Notes under the pieces: generated by a model
Told to the model about the DNA's origin: nothing
The model's database searches: none
What the model saw: only the letters and a program-made list of their open reading frames with translations
Translations under genes and position numbers: made by a program
Shown: positions 11,546 through 24,449 of the stretch, in pieces
How the letters are laid out: every line of letters starts with the position of its first letter
Numbering within the stretch: the stretch's first letter is position 1
Origin: Membranipora membranacea
Lineage: Eukaryota > Bryozoa > Gymnolaemata > Cheilostomatida > Membraniporidae
DNA length: 64,000 bases
Reading direction: 5' to 3'
NCBI GenBank assembly: GCA_914767715.1
Contig: OU612066.1
Coordinates: 503,001-567,000, forward strand

Positions 11546-12246
11546 ATGGAGACAATTACATAACAGTAACAGCACAAAATAGTTTTATTATGCCTGGTAA
11601 CGATGACAAGAGCAAACAAAGAGAGCGCTTTGTGTCATCAAGGATACTCTGTGGTGATGCTAACTCACAAGCTCTAATAAGCTCTATAAGAAGATGGACT
11701 GGATTATGTATGTATGTTTATATTTGGTCTCAATCTCTGAGAAATAAAACTGTCTCTGTAGGGTGCTCTGTAATAATTATTAAAACTGTTGATTCTGTAA
11801 AAATAAATAAAATGATAAGACCATAAAAAATACTATTACTTTTGGAAGACACTATTTAGGTATTTGATACATTCTGCTCTAAAACATTTGGCACGGATCT
11901 GCACGCGGAACTTGACTGATTGATATCTGCCTGACGGCAGCTGGTTAAGACGGAGTAGTGGTTCATCTTCGGTGGCAATCATACGGAGGCTCTTTACTTA
12001 TAGAAGCAATAAGCTGCAGTGGTGTGTGAGTGATTGATTTCATCTAATATATTATTCATGAGTTGATTTGAGATGAGCCGTATATGTGACTGAGATGAGC
12101 CATACGTGTGACTGACTGATGATGGTATAGATGGTTATCAGAGTTGCCTGCAGCTGTTTGAGGGAGATATGTATCTGGTGGATAATCAGATAAGGGATAT
12201 ACTACTGTGGGAGACACACACTCGGATACTAATATACATGGCCTGA
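11546..12246 (+). CDS. Unidentified two-exon candidate (3' part of a gene)
   Basis: Not recognised. Exon A (11546-11707) follows a good acceptor (cctcatttctccag) and ends at gtatgt. Exon B (12131-12246) follows gtatag and ends in TGA. Both junctions are phase 1 and the joined frame is open, coding about 92 residues that include DNYITVTAQNSF, SSRILCGDANSQALISSIRRW and QIRDILLWET. The last segment faintly recalls a WD40 blade, which is a guess. No upstream exon was found; Met at 11590 could start a short protein of about 77 residues. A 28-bp minisatellite begins about 36 bp after the stop. It could be a real small gene, the end of a longer one, or a relic. Confidence 0.35.
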
Positions 12247-12281
12247 GGAGGGGAGACTTACATCAACTGAGCAAGGAGGAA

Positions 12282-12577
12282 CAGTGTCTGAGGATCGGAG
12301 ACTTACATACATAGTCTGAGGAACGGAGACTAACATACATAGTCTGAGGAACGGAGACTAACATACATAGTCTGAGGATCGGAGACTAACATACATAGTC
12401 TGAGGATCGGAGACTAACATACATAGTCTGAGAAACGGAGACTAACATACATAGTCTGAAGAACGGAGACTAACATACATAGTCTGAGGAACGGAGACTA
12501 ACATACATAGTCTGAGGAACGGAGACTAGCATACATAGTCTGAGGATCGGAGACTAACATACATAGTCTGAGGAACG
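12282..12577. repeat. 28-bp minisatellite
   Basis: About ten copies of a 28-bp unit containing gtctgagga(a/t)cggagacta followed by acatacata. Two main variants (gaacgg and gatcgg) are interspersed. Confidence 0.92.
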
Positions 12578-13543
12578 TGAGTTCAACGCTAATATCATTT
12601 AATCCAGTACCCCATACAAAGTATTATTCATTTATTTGCGGGTAATTTTTATGCCATTTCAAGCTAAAACTAATTAATTCAGTTTTTAATGGCCTGCTTT
12701 ATTATTGAGAGTCAGTCATATCCTTCAGATGTTAGTATTGGGATACACTACACACATTGGGAATCACTCAGAGTATCATCTCTATTTCCTGATTCTAAAG
12801 AAGAGTCCTGCGACCTGCGTCCTACGTCCTCTGACCTGTGTGTTGTTACCTGTTTCCTGACTATTTGATAAGATTTTGTACCCCGTCATCATCAATTTGT
12901 GTCAGGTGTTTTCACCAGTGTCATGTATATCTATCTGACTGTCTAGCTAGGACATGTTAGTTTCCGCTGATTGGGGATCGTTTTATCCCCTCTGGTCATC
13001 AGACAGAATAAACTCAACTCGCTCTGTTATCTGTTTACATGGCCCTAGTGCTGTGCAAGTCATTTGGACTGTGTATGTATCTGAATGCTGAAGCAAAAGC
13101 CAATGATAAATCAAAACACCTCTAATCAAACATTAAGTTTGGTTTAGCCTATTGATTCTATTGTTAATGTATTACAGTTGTTATTGTATATACATAATAC
13201 GTAGCGCAGATAAATGTACTGTATCTCTAAAATGTCAAGTTTATAAATAACTAAAAACTAAATTACTCGATTCCTGTTAAGGGGTATGTAGCCCTGTCAC
13301 TCGGCCACTTTCCGAAAACCAAAATAACCAAAAACCAAATTTTTTTACATGATTATATAAACTTATATTGCTGATCAAAGTTACCATTGAATGTAACAAG
13401 AACATCCATCCCTATTCTTGACCTGTCGTATCCTGACCGTATATAACACTGGACAGCGCTAAAACAGTCCCGCCTGCATGCATTTACCTCTGTCTCTTGA
13501 AAACTAGTACATACATCAATGGATATAGAAGGGGGATAACATA

Positions 13544-13574
<31 letters not shown>

Positions 13575-13981
13575 TTTGCTGTGATATCATCATTAGATGA
13601 TTCACAACCTAGCAACAATAAACTTGATGCACATCACAAGAATTTCCTGAAGACATGTAGCAGTCATAAATCATTAAAACTAGATATCTATGCCTTTTTT
13701 GCCTGTTGCTAATATATAATATATAATGAGCCGCCCTCCATGAACGTCACTAGCATTTCAAAAACATCTTCATTGTGAGCTGCAAATGCTAGGACATTAA
13801 ACAACATTTTGTGTGTTTGATGTAAGAAAGATTGATGCATAGACAAACACATCTTCTTGGTTACTGTGTTTATTCTCAATAGGCGGCTTTAGACAATCAG
13901 CAGTCTGATCTCATTGAGGCAGTAGAGTAGACTACATACAGGCACCATTATTTACAGAGCATTACAGACCTTGCGGGTAAA
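12578..13981. other. Intergenic region upstream of the sulfotransferase
   Basis: No coding exon is recognised. It holds a (TA)n run at about 13549-13574 and AT-rich sequence. The promoter and 5' UTR of the sulfotransferase should lie near its 3' end, but no clear TATA box was identified. Confidence 0.4.
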
Positions 13982-16900
13982 ATGGCTTTAAAGTTTCACC
14001 GTGTCACTGCTGGGCAGATGGTCAAATTCTGTGTGGTACCTTTACTGATCCTTATCTACTTCACAAATCAGAGCATTGTTAGGACTCACAGCAATATCAA
14101 TACATTCAAGGTAAGAACTATATACTAGCAAACTATACGTACATGACTCACCTTTAGTAAGTATGTACACACTTACATTACTCGGCTTTAGTAAACATGC
14201 ACACACTTACATAACTTGACTTATTTTATTTCATTTGTACTGTATATTGATACCAATGAATCAAACTCAACATAACTCGAATACACAGCCAGCAATCCTC
14301 CTTCTATATCTTCTCCTATTTCCTATGTAACTAAATTCTCTGTGTTTTTTGTCTGTGGACTCAACGTCTTTAACATCCACCAGTACACGGGTATGTACAC
14401 GGGTATGTACATGGGTATGTATTTGGGTATGTACTCGGGTATGTACTCGGGTATGTACTCGGGTATGTACTCGGGTATGTACTCGGGTATGTACTCGGGT
14501 ATGTACTCGGGTATGTACTCGGGTACGTACACTTACATACACAAGTAAAAACTTGTGTGCGTACTCGCTGTGTATAACAGAAGAGAAGGTATCCTCGTAT
14601 ATAAAGTAATGTTTGATTGGCTTGCACTGTTTAGATTCGGCAACTAACCGCCGATGAGCTGATTTATAACACAACAATAGCCATGACTGAGAGGATAAAT
14701 CACATTCACAAACTCTGCTCCTCTCCTGAGTATAATATCACAAGGTGAGTAAAATAGCGTGATAATATGACTCATAATATGTCTCTGGCTGTTTCTCCTG
14801 ATTATGTCGCAACTTGTGTCTTTTTGGATGACATAGACTGAAGATGTTAATTAAAATGGAACTGCATGGAGACTCAATTACTAGTGGGATTAATTAATTT
14901 AACCTTGTTGTCCATTCATTTACATACAAGATGCAAAAAAATATATTGCCGATCAGGGTCGCAAACTTCCAGAACAAAATAATCATTTAACTATTGATCA
15001 AACATGACACAACACTTGCAAATTAGCATATCTGTGTGTCTGTTAATTTTCTCCTGTCACATGACAATAAGTTAGTTTGATGTCAAAGGATTCTGGGAGG
15101 ACTTACATTTAGAATGAGAAGTGGTTTTTAATGCACGTCATCACTATCACCTCGCTCAAAATTATCTCCCATTGTGTCTTTCAAACCTATTCGTTCCCAA
15201 ATTGCTCAGTCAGAATGTATATAGTTCAATCAATCAATGAGCGATTTGTGAGGGAGATGATATCCCGTGTTTGATTACCAGCAGTAACCTGTGGTGTCAG
15301 GAAGGTATCCGACCAGAACCAAAATCAGAACTAAATCAGTAAAAAGACTTGAACCTGCCTGAGCGAAACCGCAAGCGCAATCGAGATTCTCTCAGGGTTA
15401 TATGACTATTAACAAGCTGGAGTTTTTATAAATGTTGTTTATAAGCAGATAATTAAATTAAGTAAATCTCCCATTTATTTTATCTAACTGCCTACATAAG
15501 TACATAAAGTGTATCCATGAAGGTCTCCATGACGTCATTATAACTGTGATGAGATGATAATCTTATCTCAACCTGTCAGAAGACAGACCTGACTACTGGT
15601 GAAATAGGTGGGTTGAGAACATTAATCCCCGACCTCGACCTCAAACAGACCACTTCTGTATCCCTGATAACAGATTAGAATAATGGCAAAATAAAGTACA
15701 GATTAGATTCTATTTAGTATTCTCACTGTCACACCTGTATAAGGCCGGCCTGAATTTAGTATCAGAGGGTAGAGTGAGTTAATGATTCTGTATTGTTAAT
15801 CAAACTCCTTGCTTTATCATAAAAGTTTAGCCTAGTCACCGTCTAATTTTTTTGTTTTACCTCAAAACAAAATAGCCGCGCGACAAGGCTACAAAAAGTC
15901 AATGAAGAGTCATAACAATAATTCAAATTCTGAAGCTCAGTGCTTCAGGTGGATGGTGGGGAAAGTCAAACAGATGTATTATTTACTGATTACTGGTTGC
16001 GAGTGCCTGAAGCCCTGCCAGATGGGACATCAATTATAAAGGAATATTTCGCCGCCCATGCTTTGGGATGTGGCGTGTGATAAGACATCTGATTTTAATC
16101 AGCCTTTAATCAACCTTTTTGTATAAGATTTAATACTTGCCCTATAGACACGTTGGGTCAGCACCCTTGTATTATAGTCACGGGTTATCAATTTAGTGAA
16201 GAGAACACACTGACCTCATAAAAACACCAGTAGGCCGCCGCTTCATGAGGTCACCATCGACCAGTAGCATGCTCAGGACCCAGAACTCTATGGCTCAGGA
16301 CACTTGTTACCAATGCAGGCGCAGAAAAGAAATCTATTTTACCACCACCGCTCATTTGTAAGATATTAGTAGGACATAGTAAAGCCACACAGTGACATGC
16401 GACGACGTCAAGTTACAGAGTAATAAGTATTCCGAGAGGATTTATAATACTATATTTACTGCATAGTTTTTCCTTAGCTGTTACTGTTTCAGCTGTTACT
16501 GTTTTAGCTCTGTGACAATCGGCTGTTTAATGAGTTGCTTCACTGACCCAGCTAGTTATATCCCCCCCCCCCCCCCCCCCGGACATGACACTGTGTTGTT
16601 TTCCCAATCTCTCTCTATGGTCCTATGGTCAGATTGATGTGGGTTGTTTTATAATTAATCTCGGTCATGGTCACCTGCTGGTGTCAGATCAGAGATCACC
16701 ATCAAAAATAGTTCAAATGAATAAAACATTGGAAACATTTCATCATTTCATCATTTCATCAACTCTCTGCCAGTGGAAAAATAATGATAGTGGTTTTGAA
16801 ATCAAGGTTATAACATTACAAAAGCTAGTAAAGACAATAAGGGAATCTTTAGTTGCATTCAAGAATAGTTTGCCTGCATACCGTTCATATCTGCTTCTAC

Positions 16901-18688
16901 TCCTTTTCACAAAAATTTATTATTAATTAACACCCATTAATCTAAAGATTACCCTCAGATAGCAAGCCAATGCGTAAGCGCAAAATGAAATTACAAAATA
17001 CATTGTGTATATATAGCACAAAGATGATAAAGTTTACTTCAAAACTCATATTATCAAAAACTAAAAAAAACTAAGAGTTCTGAGATCTGAGCTTCCTTAC
17101 GCGGATACCAGGGTTATTGGGGATCAGTATAAAACTTTTCTATCCCCATTTGATATATGGGATTTAGCTGCCCATTTTTTATCCTGCAAAAAAACAGATT
17201 TGAGAGTAAGAACAGGTAGGTGTTTTTTTTATAACTTTACTCAGACAAAAATTTTTGGTCTGCTGGCGTCAGAATTAAGTGACTGTACTCCGACCATGCG
17301 CTGTTTATAACTATTCAAATGCTTCTGAAAGCTTACATATTCATACCTAGCCTTCTCATGAGGACCCCCCCCCCCCAAAAATAACAAAAAAAGTTTTGCG
17401 TTTTGTTACATTAATATGTTGTAATGATATGTTGCTGTTATTATCTGATGTAGGAACTATACAGGGAAAGGTAAGAGTATCGTATCTGTAGATAAGACAT
17501 GGCTCACATACTGTCCTGTACCTAAAGGTGGCTGGTCTACCTGGAAGAGATTGTTATACAGACAGGCGGGTATCGAGCTCCTCATGGAGGACTATAATCA
17601 GTGAGTAATACAAACTTATACTCCATAGCAATATTCTCTGTTTTATTCATTCCGAGTAACATAAGGCTGAAACAAACCTCATGGTCCCCCAGTGGCTGGC
17701 TAAGACCCGCATATTTAGTTAACCATAGCCTTGTCACGCAGCAACCAGTGGCCCCGTGTCAAGGCTAAGTTAACCACCCGAACCCTTTGATGACTGGACT
17801 CTGCCACATTACCGGGACCTTCAACTATGAAGTTAGCGCTCGCTCGTCCTCAAAGTATGAAGTTAGTACATATTACGTTTAATGTGATGTTAATGTGATA
17901 GAGATCTTTATTTTTAGCACTGGCTTTGATAGTGAGTGGGAAAAGGCTAATCTTCATGTCATGATGAATACTGAAGTACCTGTTACCAAAATGAGGCTGG
18001 TGTTTGTACGGTATGTATGTATAAAACTCACTTACATTGTGTGTGACTGGCACTAGTGCACTCTCTGTTACATGGTATCACGTGGCCGTCTATGTCTTGG
18101 TACGCTGTTCACTGTCTTACTCGCCATCAAAATAGTATTATTAGCATGTGATTGTAACTATTTTGTTGACGGTTATGGTGTGTATATTACAGAGATCCGT
18201 ACGACCGCTTAGTATCAGCGTATAAAGATAAGGTTCTACGACAGGATGGCTTATATATAAAAACACAGAAGCTATGTCCGGGATCCATATTTAACACTCC
18301 GCCTCTACCGGCTCTCTCCTTCTCTCAGTTTGTATCCTGTGTTATCCGCACGGCTCACAGTAACGTTAAAAACCTAACAGAGTTTGGAGCCGGCCAGCTT
18401 CTGGATATACACCTGAGACCACAGACTCTGTTGTGTAATTTCTGCTCGTCTGATTATAATATAATCGGACAGATGGAGCACATGGCCGCTGACGTGAGCG
18501 GCGCTGTCAGCTATCTGGGTATGAAGAATACCTCATCACAAGTTCTACATGATAACCAGTCACAGAGTAATAAAACAATGAGTCACTGGTATAATCAGCT
18601 CAATAGTACGCTTAGATCTCAACTATCTCAACTCTATTCTCATGATTTCAATCTACTCATGTATAATCCAAATCTGCCCAATAAATAA
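13982..18688 (+). CDS. Carbohydrate sulfotransferase, CHST8-14 type
   Basis: Type II Golgi membrane enzyme that transfers sulfate from PAPS to glycans (chondroitin, dermatan or N-glycan sugars in characterised relatives; the substrate here is unknown). Exons: 13982-14110, 14635-14744, 17454-17600, 17918-18010, 18193-18688. They join in phase to 324 aa. A short cytoplasmic tail and signal-anchor (about residues 14-34, VKFCVVPLLILIYF) are followed by a stem. The 5'-phosphosulfate-binding loop is CPVPKGGWSTWKRL (about 100-113). The 3'-phosphate-binding motif is RDPYDRLVSAY (about 160-170). The C-terminal family motif LYSHDFNLLMY is present. Several N-x-S/T sites occur. Length is close to the family's smaller members. 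The start is the first ATG before the anchor and agrees with family architecture. It stands alone on + between non-coding regions. Confidence 0.93.
14386..14530. repeat. 12-bp minisatellite, intron 1 of the sulfotransferase
   Basis: About twelve copies of gtatgtactcgg, the first few being variants (acggg, atggg, ttggg). Because the unit is 12 bp without stops, it is open in several frames on both strands. It lies between two well-supported exons and is intronic. Confidence 0.95.
14745..17453. other. Long intron 2 of the sulfotransferase
   Basis: A 2.7-kb intron without recognisable exons. It contains the dispersed repeat at 15160-15245, an 18-bp-scale poly-C tract at about 16563-16580, a second poly-C run at about 17366-17376, and short direct repeats of catttcatcatttcatcat near 16739. 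Confidence 0.7.
15160..15245 (-). repeat. Dispersed repeat, copy 2 (partner at 5805-5905)
   Basis: In reverse complement this carries attgattgaactatat, ttctgactgagcaatttggg and ttgaaagac in the same order as the nuclear-receptor intron copy. It lies in sulfotransferase intron 2. Confidence 0.7.
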
Positions 18689-19367
18689 GGGTCCCCGTAG
18701 TCAGCATCAAGGACTCGTAACTCCTTGGTAGTATAGTGTGAAAAACGCTGTATGATAAAAATTTTGTTGATTTATTTATTTATTTCCCTTTCATTGACTT
18801 CGAGCCTGTTTTGTGAGTGAGAGAGATGTCCCACAATAGTTCTCAGGCCTAGTACCTGTCGTTAATCAGTGATATCCCCAATTTTTCTTCATTTTCTAAA
18901 TAGGTATTATATGCTTATATGCGTATACGGAAAGAATTTAATGTACAAATAGTTACGTAACATTGAATAAAATGTCCAAGAATGCACATATATACGGCCT
19001 GGTGTAGCAATGGAAAAACATTTGCAGTTCTATAACAAAAAGGGAAGGGGTATTATATCTATATCTTTATCAATATCTATATATCTAAATATCCAAAATA
19101 TGGTGCAGGCTGTTTGTTGCACAATCGGAGGTTCTGAGGCTTTTGGTTGTTGACTCTGAGTCACCATTGTCTTTTGGTTTCGGTCAGCCTCCTGTGATAG
19201 TTTTTGCTGTGTTGATTTTTAGGATACACAAATTACGCATGATTTGTGAGAGGTGTCATTCATACATACAACATACAGCAGTGCGCATACCACTGCACAA
19301 CTCTCAGGTATTCAGCTCAGCTGACTAGAGTGCTGCATCAGAGGAGGGGGAGGAGGAGGGGGAGGAG

Positions 19368-20205
19368 GTTAATGAGTTTGTAAGTGAATTATAGGCATAG
19401 TGAATTTGTGGCGTAAAAATTCTTGTTGTTTAGACCAAAAAAATACCTTGTGTGAAATTTGCCTTTTACATTTTCTAATTTGGTGGTACCTTGTGTCAAA
19501 TTTGACCTTTTTATTTTTGTGGTGAGACCATGATGTATATATATATATATGCAATTTTACTCATTTGAACATAAGTTCATGATCCATGGTTCTTGCACTG
19601 CAATGAGTTTTTAACTTGTCAATATTCAAGATCTAGTTGCGACACCCTGTTCCTAGCTGTATTATGCAATGGCTCACATATGTCTGCAAACCATAAAATC
19701 TGCCTGCGAAGCAGGTCACTATTCAATTCAATTTGATAGCAAGTATGGCATTGGGTGTTTGCAGAAACTCTCTGGCAGAGGGTGTAAGCTCATAATTACT
19801 GCAAATACTTCATCCGAACAAAACAATTTTTGATGTAAAATGTCATGCTATTCCAAGTAAAGCAAACAGTATTAAATTTGCCTATTAAAAGTTTGTGTTA
19901 CGACCATTAGGATCATGATGTATATTAAAATGGAATTTAATGAGTTTGTAAATGATTTTATGCATAGTAATTACTGGGCGTGAAAATGTCTTGTCGCTAA
20001 GACCAAAACAAGTATCTTGTATTTAATTTGCCTATTACATTTTCTTGTTGGACCCCCATGATGTATATATATTCTACTTATTGGTTTGTATGATGGTAAA
20101 CGATTCATAATTATTGCCCTGCATTGTTAAAGCTTCTAACTTGTCAGTATCCAGTTTCACGTGTTGGCTACTGACTCCTAGTTGTGAGACACAGTGGCTC
20201 GGAAT
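19368..20205 (+). repeat. Diverged direct repeat, two full copies and one partial
   Basis: Copy A (about 19368-19680) and copy B (about 19937-20205) share, in order, taatgagtttgtaa, gcatagt, aagaccaaaa, atttgcc, tacattttct, catgatgtatata and acttgtca. A partial copy lies between them at about 19830-19930. The family is not recognised; it looks like an old tandemly inserted or duplicated non-coding element. Confidence 0.7.
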
Positions 20206-21689
20206 AACACCACAACGTATCCCTCATGGTAAACTCCTTCCATTTGTTGCCTCACACCCTAGTCTACCAATCCCCTCCTTGCCTCTCTCTCCTTACCCTA
20301 GGAAATTAGTAAAATATCTGCATTAAGCTGACCACTTTTTATCCCCATTTTCCAATTAAAAGCACAATCACACTGCTGTTGCTCGGAACCCCCCCCCCCC
20401 CCAAAAAACTAAATAATATGTGCGATCGAACTATAGATGAGAACATAGGAGGTCGTAGAACCGATAGGTTGCTGTGCTAGCTCAAAACATCTAATCCTAG
20501 TTCCCATTGTGTATTCAAACAGTGACTCCGAATTGCAGATGAATTTATGGCAACCATGGGTTCAGCAAGTTATACTGTGCTGGATATAGCCTATCGAATT
20601 CACGGGTTTTTAACTCCTAGGCCAAATCATAGCCTATTACTGAGCTGCAGAGGATAAACTAATTTAATTTAAGGCATAAACCCTCCTAAACCTACTACCC
20701 ACAGTAGTCTGCTAATCACCACTTGATCCCCTCAATTTAATCCTTTAAAGGATTAAAACATAGGGATTTAATTGCTTATAATTGCTTAATTAAGTATAGT
20801 GTTGAGATTGTAGATGAGCAAACAACTAAACTAAAGAGGGGTGTTGGATTGAATGACACTCAGTCATGTTAGGTACTTCCATATTCATATCATGGGTTCT
20901 TCTTGTGGAAAGGTCACTTTTATCCTATTCTGTGGCCATATGAATGTGTAACGACATGTAATGAGGTGCTGTGATAATTTCATGCATCCGCTTGTTTGGT
21001 CCGCTCGCCTTCAATCGTAACAGGTGTGCTTAGAGGCCTGTCCATTTATTTTGTGAAATAATCAAGGCTTTGAGCTACTATTGGTGTGATTGCTATTGGC
21101 TTGAAGTCATTTGAAAACATTGTCACCTTTAGATTTGGAAACTTACCAACTGTTTTCAGTATGAATCTTTCTTACGGATCAATTCGAGGGTTAAGTCTCA
21201 GCTGTCAAAAGAAGTTGCCACCAAGGTGTAGTTAATCTTAGCTGAGTTGAGCTTGATTAGAGGTTTTTATGGTTAGCAATTGAAATTATTGAGCGGATTT
21301 TGGTCTCATAAAATAGTTAGCCCTGTCTGTAATTTATCAGTATACAGGAATTATCCTGCCCTACAAGAAAAGAGGACAATTACGAATTGAGCATCAAGGG
21401 ATTGCATCAGTACTCACCCAAAAAATTTCGGCTATCCTTTGAGCAATGAACTCCCTCTTGCCAGGAAGAGGAAGTTCATTGCTTTGGGGGTACTTTGAGA
21501 TGAATGGCAGGCATGATATGATATTAGTTTCATGGGGATGACCAGAATGTAGATGAAGGGCCACCTTTAACAACTAATTTATGGCTTTTTTTGCTTGTCT
21601 TGACTAGGCTTGGTACGCTGTTGACTTTTGATAAAGTCAAGGTCACAGCTCAACCTAGTAAACTGTCAGATTTAGATTCAGCATGGCTT

Positions 21690-21790
21690 ATTTTTGTTAA
21701 ATTGCATCGTTTAGCCAAGACCTTCATCATTTGCGAACTGAAGGAACGGCACTCTAACCAACTGTGCCACCTCCTACTCCTAGGTTAAAT
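21690..21790 (-). mobile_element. tRNA-derived SINE remnant
   Basis: The reverse complement reads cctaggagtaggaggtggc acagttggttagagtgcc, an A-box-like tRNA start, followed by a decayed B-box area. It matches the better-preserved copy at 42640-42790, including the shared taggaggt leader and aaggtcttgg. Confidence 0.6.
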
Positions 21791-22859
21791 GCCAAATACC
21801 TTAGTTCAGAAATGATATGCTAAGATGAAAGATGAAAATGAAGATGGTAGGTAATGACATCATGCCTGCTGTCATGACTGCAGATCATCTATCCTGAGCT
21901 AGACCACTATGATGAAAGACTCAGAGCCGCTAAATTTTGGCGAGGCATGTGATGACCTACAAATGGCATGCATCATCTATTTCCGTAACAAACTATCTCA
22001 GCATCGTCATCTGCTGCCTAAACACCGAGCATCAACACGACCCCGCCGTGCAAGCAGCAGTAACGCTACAATACCTCATCAAACTACTCTTGCCAGCAAA
22101 TGTCTGTTTGTGAAGTTAGCAAATTGTTACAATGATTTGTGATTTATCAGCAGCTGAATTAATTTTGTGATATTTATGCCAGCGCTAAATATTTTATTAT
22201 TGTAAATCAGATCATTTATATACCTATATCCAGATCGGATATCAATAAAGTAATCTTCAATGTCATACTCATTTTCATGTTTGACCAGCTTTTGGTTGGT
22301 TCCGAATAGATAAAAATTGATATTGTGATTTTTAAACATATATCACCATAGTGCTGTAAAAAGACGATATTGAGCTGTAATGGTTTCTCATTGACAAATT
22401 TTATGAATTTCGCAAGAATAGAAAGTAAGACACGATAACATTTACATATGTAGTGTAAAATTCTAATTACTAATAGTTATGGTGTTCATGATCTTTAACC
22501 ATATACATAAGAGTCAGGTGGTTGCTCCCCCGTCCCGTCCTTACAGGGTATACAGGAGAACAAGACATGATGCCCTTGTTTGCAGAAGTCAAAGCTCAAA
22601 ATACAATCACAAGAAACATACAGCCTTTCACCTGTCACAAGAAATATACATCCTTCACCTGTCACAAGAAATATACAACCTTCACCGACTAACAGAAGTA
22701 AGAGGAGCTAACTTTTACTTAGAACTACATTAGCACATTTAGCCATGAGTCTCATAAACAGGAACAGGTAAATGTTATAAACGGATGGTTATAAATGTTC
22801 AGAAATCTCATTACATGCATTACATACATTACATCTGAGATCTCCTTTATGACCTGGAA

Positions 22860-24112
22860 CTGTACATAGGGCATGAAAAACTAAATAGACAGAGAACTAT
22901 AAGGCTTCTGGGTTTTGTGTTGAGTGACTCGCTTTCATGGCAGGATCATCTAGAGTATGTATATAAAAAGGTACAACGTAATGATTACCTACTTCAAAAT
23001 TTGAGATACTTCTTGGACATAGCAAGTGCCCGCACGTTTTACTTCCAGTTTATCTATTGTCACCTTATATACGGGATCCATATCATTGGTAACTTGTCCT
23101 GCAATAATGCCCTTAAAGTCCCTCGACCGGTATATAAGGGCCAGTCAATGTAAAGTGATCACCCAGCCATATCAAATTCAAATGGGGTTAGCAGCATTCA
23201 AATTCCTCCTGCTTTTTCGGAATTAAGAGGAGAAGCAGTGAATTATTTTTAATGGGAATCAGACAAGCTGATGCGGAATTGTGTGATACACATGCCCAAT
23301 AAATTTTCATTCCAATAATGGCATTGGAAAGTGGTGAAAATATGACTAATGTCATACGAAATTGCCCAGTTCCGTTGATTTCAAATCATCCGCTTCAAAA
23401 TATGCGAGCTCTTATTGGTCAATTTTGACGTTATGATTTATGGTTTTAGAGGTTGCCTAGATACCGTTGTCAAGATTGAAATTGACCGTTGTAATTAAAC
23501 CCTATAATCCCAAGTGTGATGAGCCAACACAACAATAGCTATATCATAGCTTCTATTCAACTTTATTTATGGGTGTCTGCGAATCACAATTTCTTATATA
23601 ACACACTTGACCACTTGAGAACGCAACGTGGACTGGCTGTTAGAGGCGGAGACCAAGGCCATTCTCCGCCTCTAATTACATTGATCAGCCAATGGTCTTG
23701 CCTGTCACTTCACATGATTAATCCCCGTGCACCCCCTTCGATTCCTACCTCTTTAATAGATTATTTTTGTTGCAAAAACGGGCTTTACGCATTACATCCC
23801 ATATTATCTCATTCCAACCGAATCCATTACACAATCATCACAACTCCTACCTCTTCCTAAGCTTGTTTTTTATTTCACTTCACTTTTTGCGCATAAGATA
23901 AACAATATTTTGACACCTCCATTTATATATAGAGGATTTAAAAACAATACCAAGTTCAATTTTCGTGATAAACATTTACTTTTATATCATACAGACAATC
24001 TAAGATGCAAAGTTTCTGCTACATACAATTCTTTACCGTTACATTTGAGATCTAAAGAGAAGTTCAGTTCATTCAAAACTTTACTATTCAACCATATATT
24101 ATTGACTTGACC
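22860..24112 (+). mobile_element. Degenerate LINE 3' fragment
   Basis: Frames broken by stops and shifts show, in order, the end of a non-LTR reverse transcriptase. LLGFVLSDSLSWQDHLEYV (about 22905-22960) resembles the post-catalytic LGxxLDxxLSW segment. FQFIYCHLIYGI follows. Then LFLLQKRALRIT (about 23763-23798) is typical of LINE C-termini, and YNSLPLHLRSKEKFSSFK (about 24026-24079) matches the terminal NSLP motif. It differs in sequence from the LINE at 44200-48562, so it is a separate family. No catalytic core remains. Confidence 0.75.
23640..23675. repeat. Perfect 13-bp hairpin
   Basis: ttagaggcggaga (23640-23652) and tctccgcctctaa (23663-23675) are exact reverse complements around a 10-base spacer, inside the LINE remnant. 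The inner bases ggcc suggest further pairing. Confidence 0.8.
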
Positions 24113-24449
24113 AGCATCATTGATGATATTATTTCCTTTCTGTTTCTCTTTTTCTGTCCTAAAAATTTTTTTTTTCTGGCACTGAGTGCAAAACATTTTG
24201 AATGAGATGACTTTGGTTGCCAATAAAAGTATATATAAATGCATGGCTGTAAAAACAAAGCTTTTATCGAGGATATCCGCTGAAATCCTGGTAAACAACA
24301 TGTTTCATAGGTCTCATAACAAGCTCATCATATAAACAGTATAGTTTTCACACTATTTTCATCAGGGACTATGTCACAACAGGGGGGGGGGGGGGGTCAC
24401 ACCCCCTTCCTGTATCATATTACTGCGAAGAGCGGAATTATTATCCCAT

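Larger units (their letters stand above)
18689..22859. other. Gene-poor region
   Basis: No convincing gene. It contains the diverged repeats at 19368-20205, purine-rich GGAGGA runs at about 19341-19368, a poly-C run at about 20391-20402, a short foldback at 21445-21480 (aatgaactccctctt paired with aagaggaagttcatt) and a SINE remnant at 21690-21790. Open stretches are short and lack codon structure or family resemblance. Confidence 0.6.

Noticed and set aside
14267-14677. Overlapping open frames on both strands at the 12-bp repeat
   Set aside because: A 12-bp stop-free unit is automatically open in several frames. It lies in an intron between two well-supported sulfotransferase exons.
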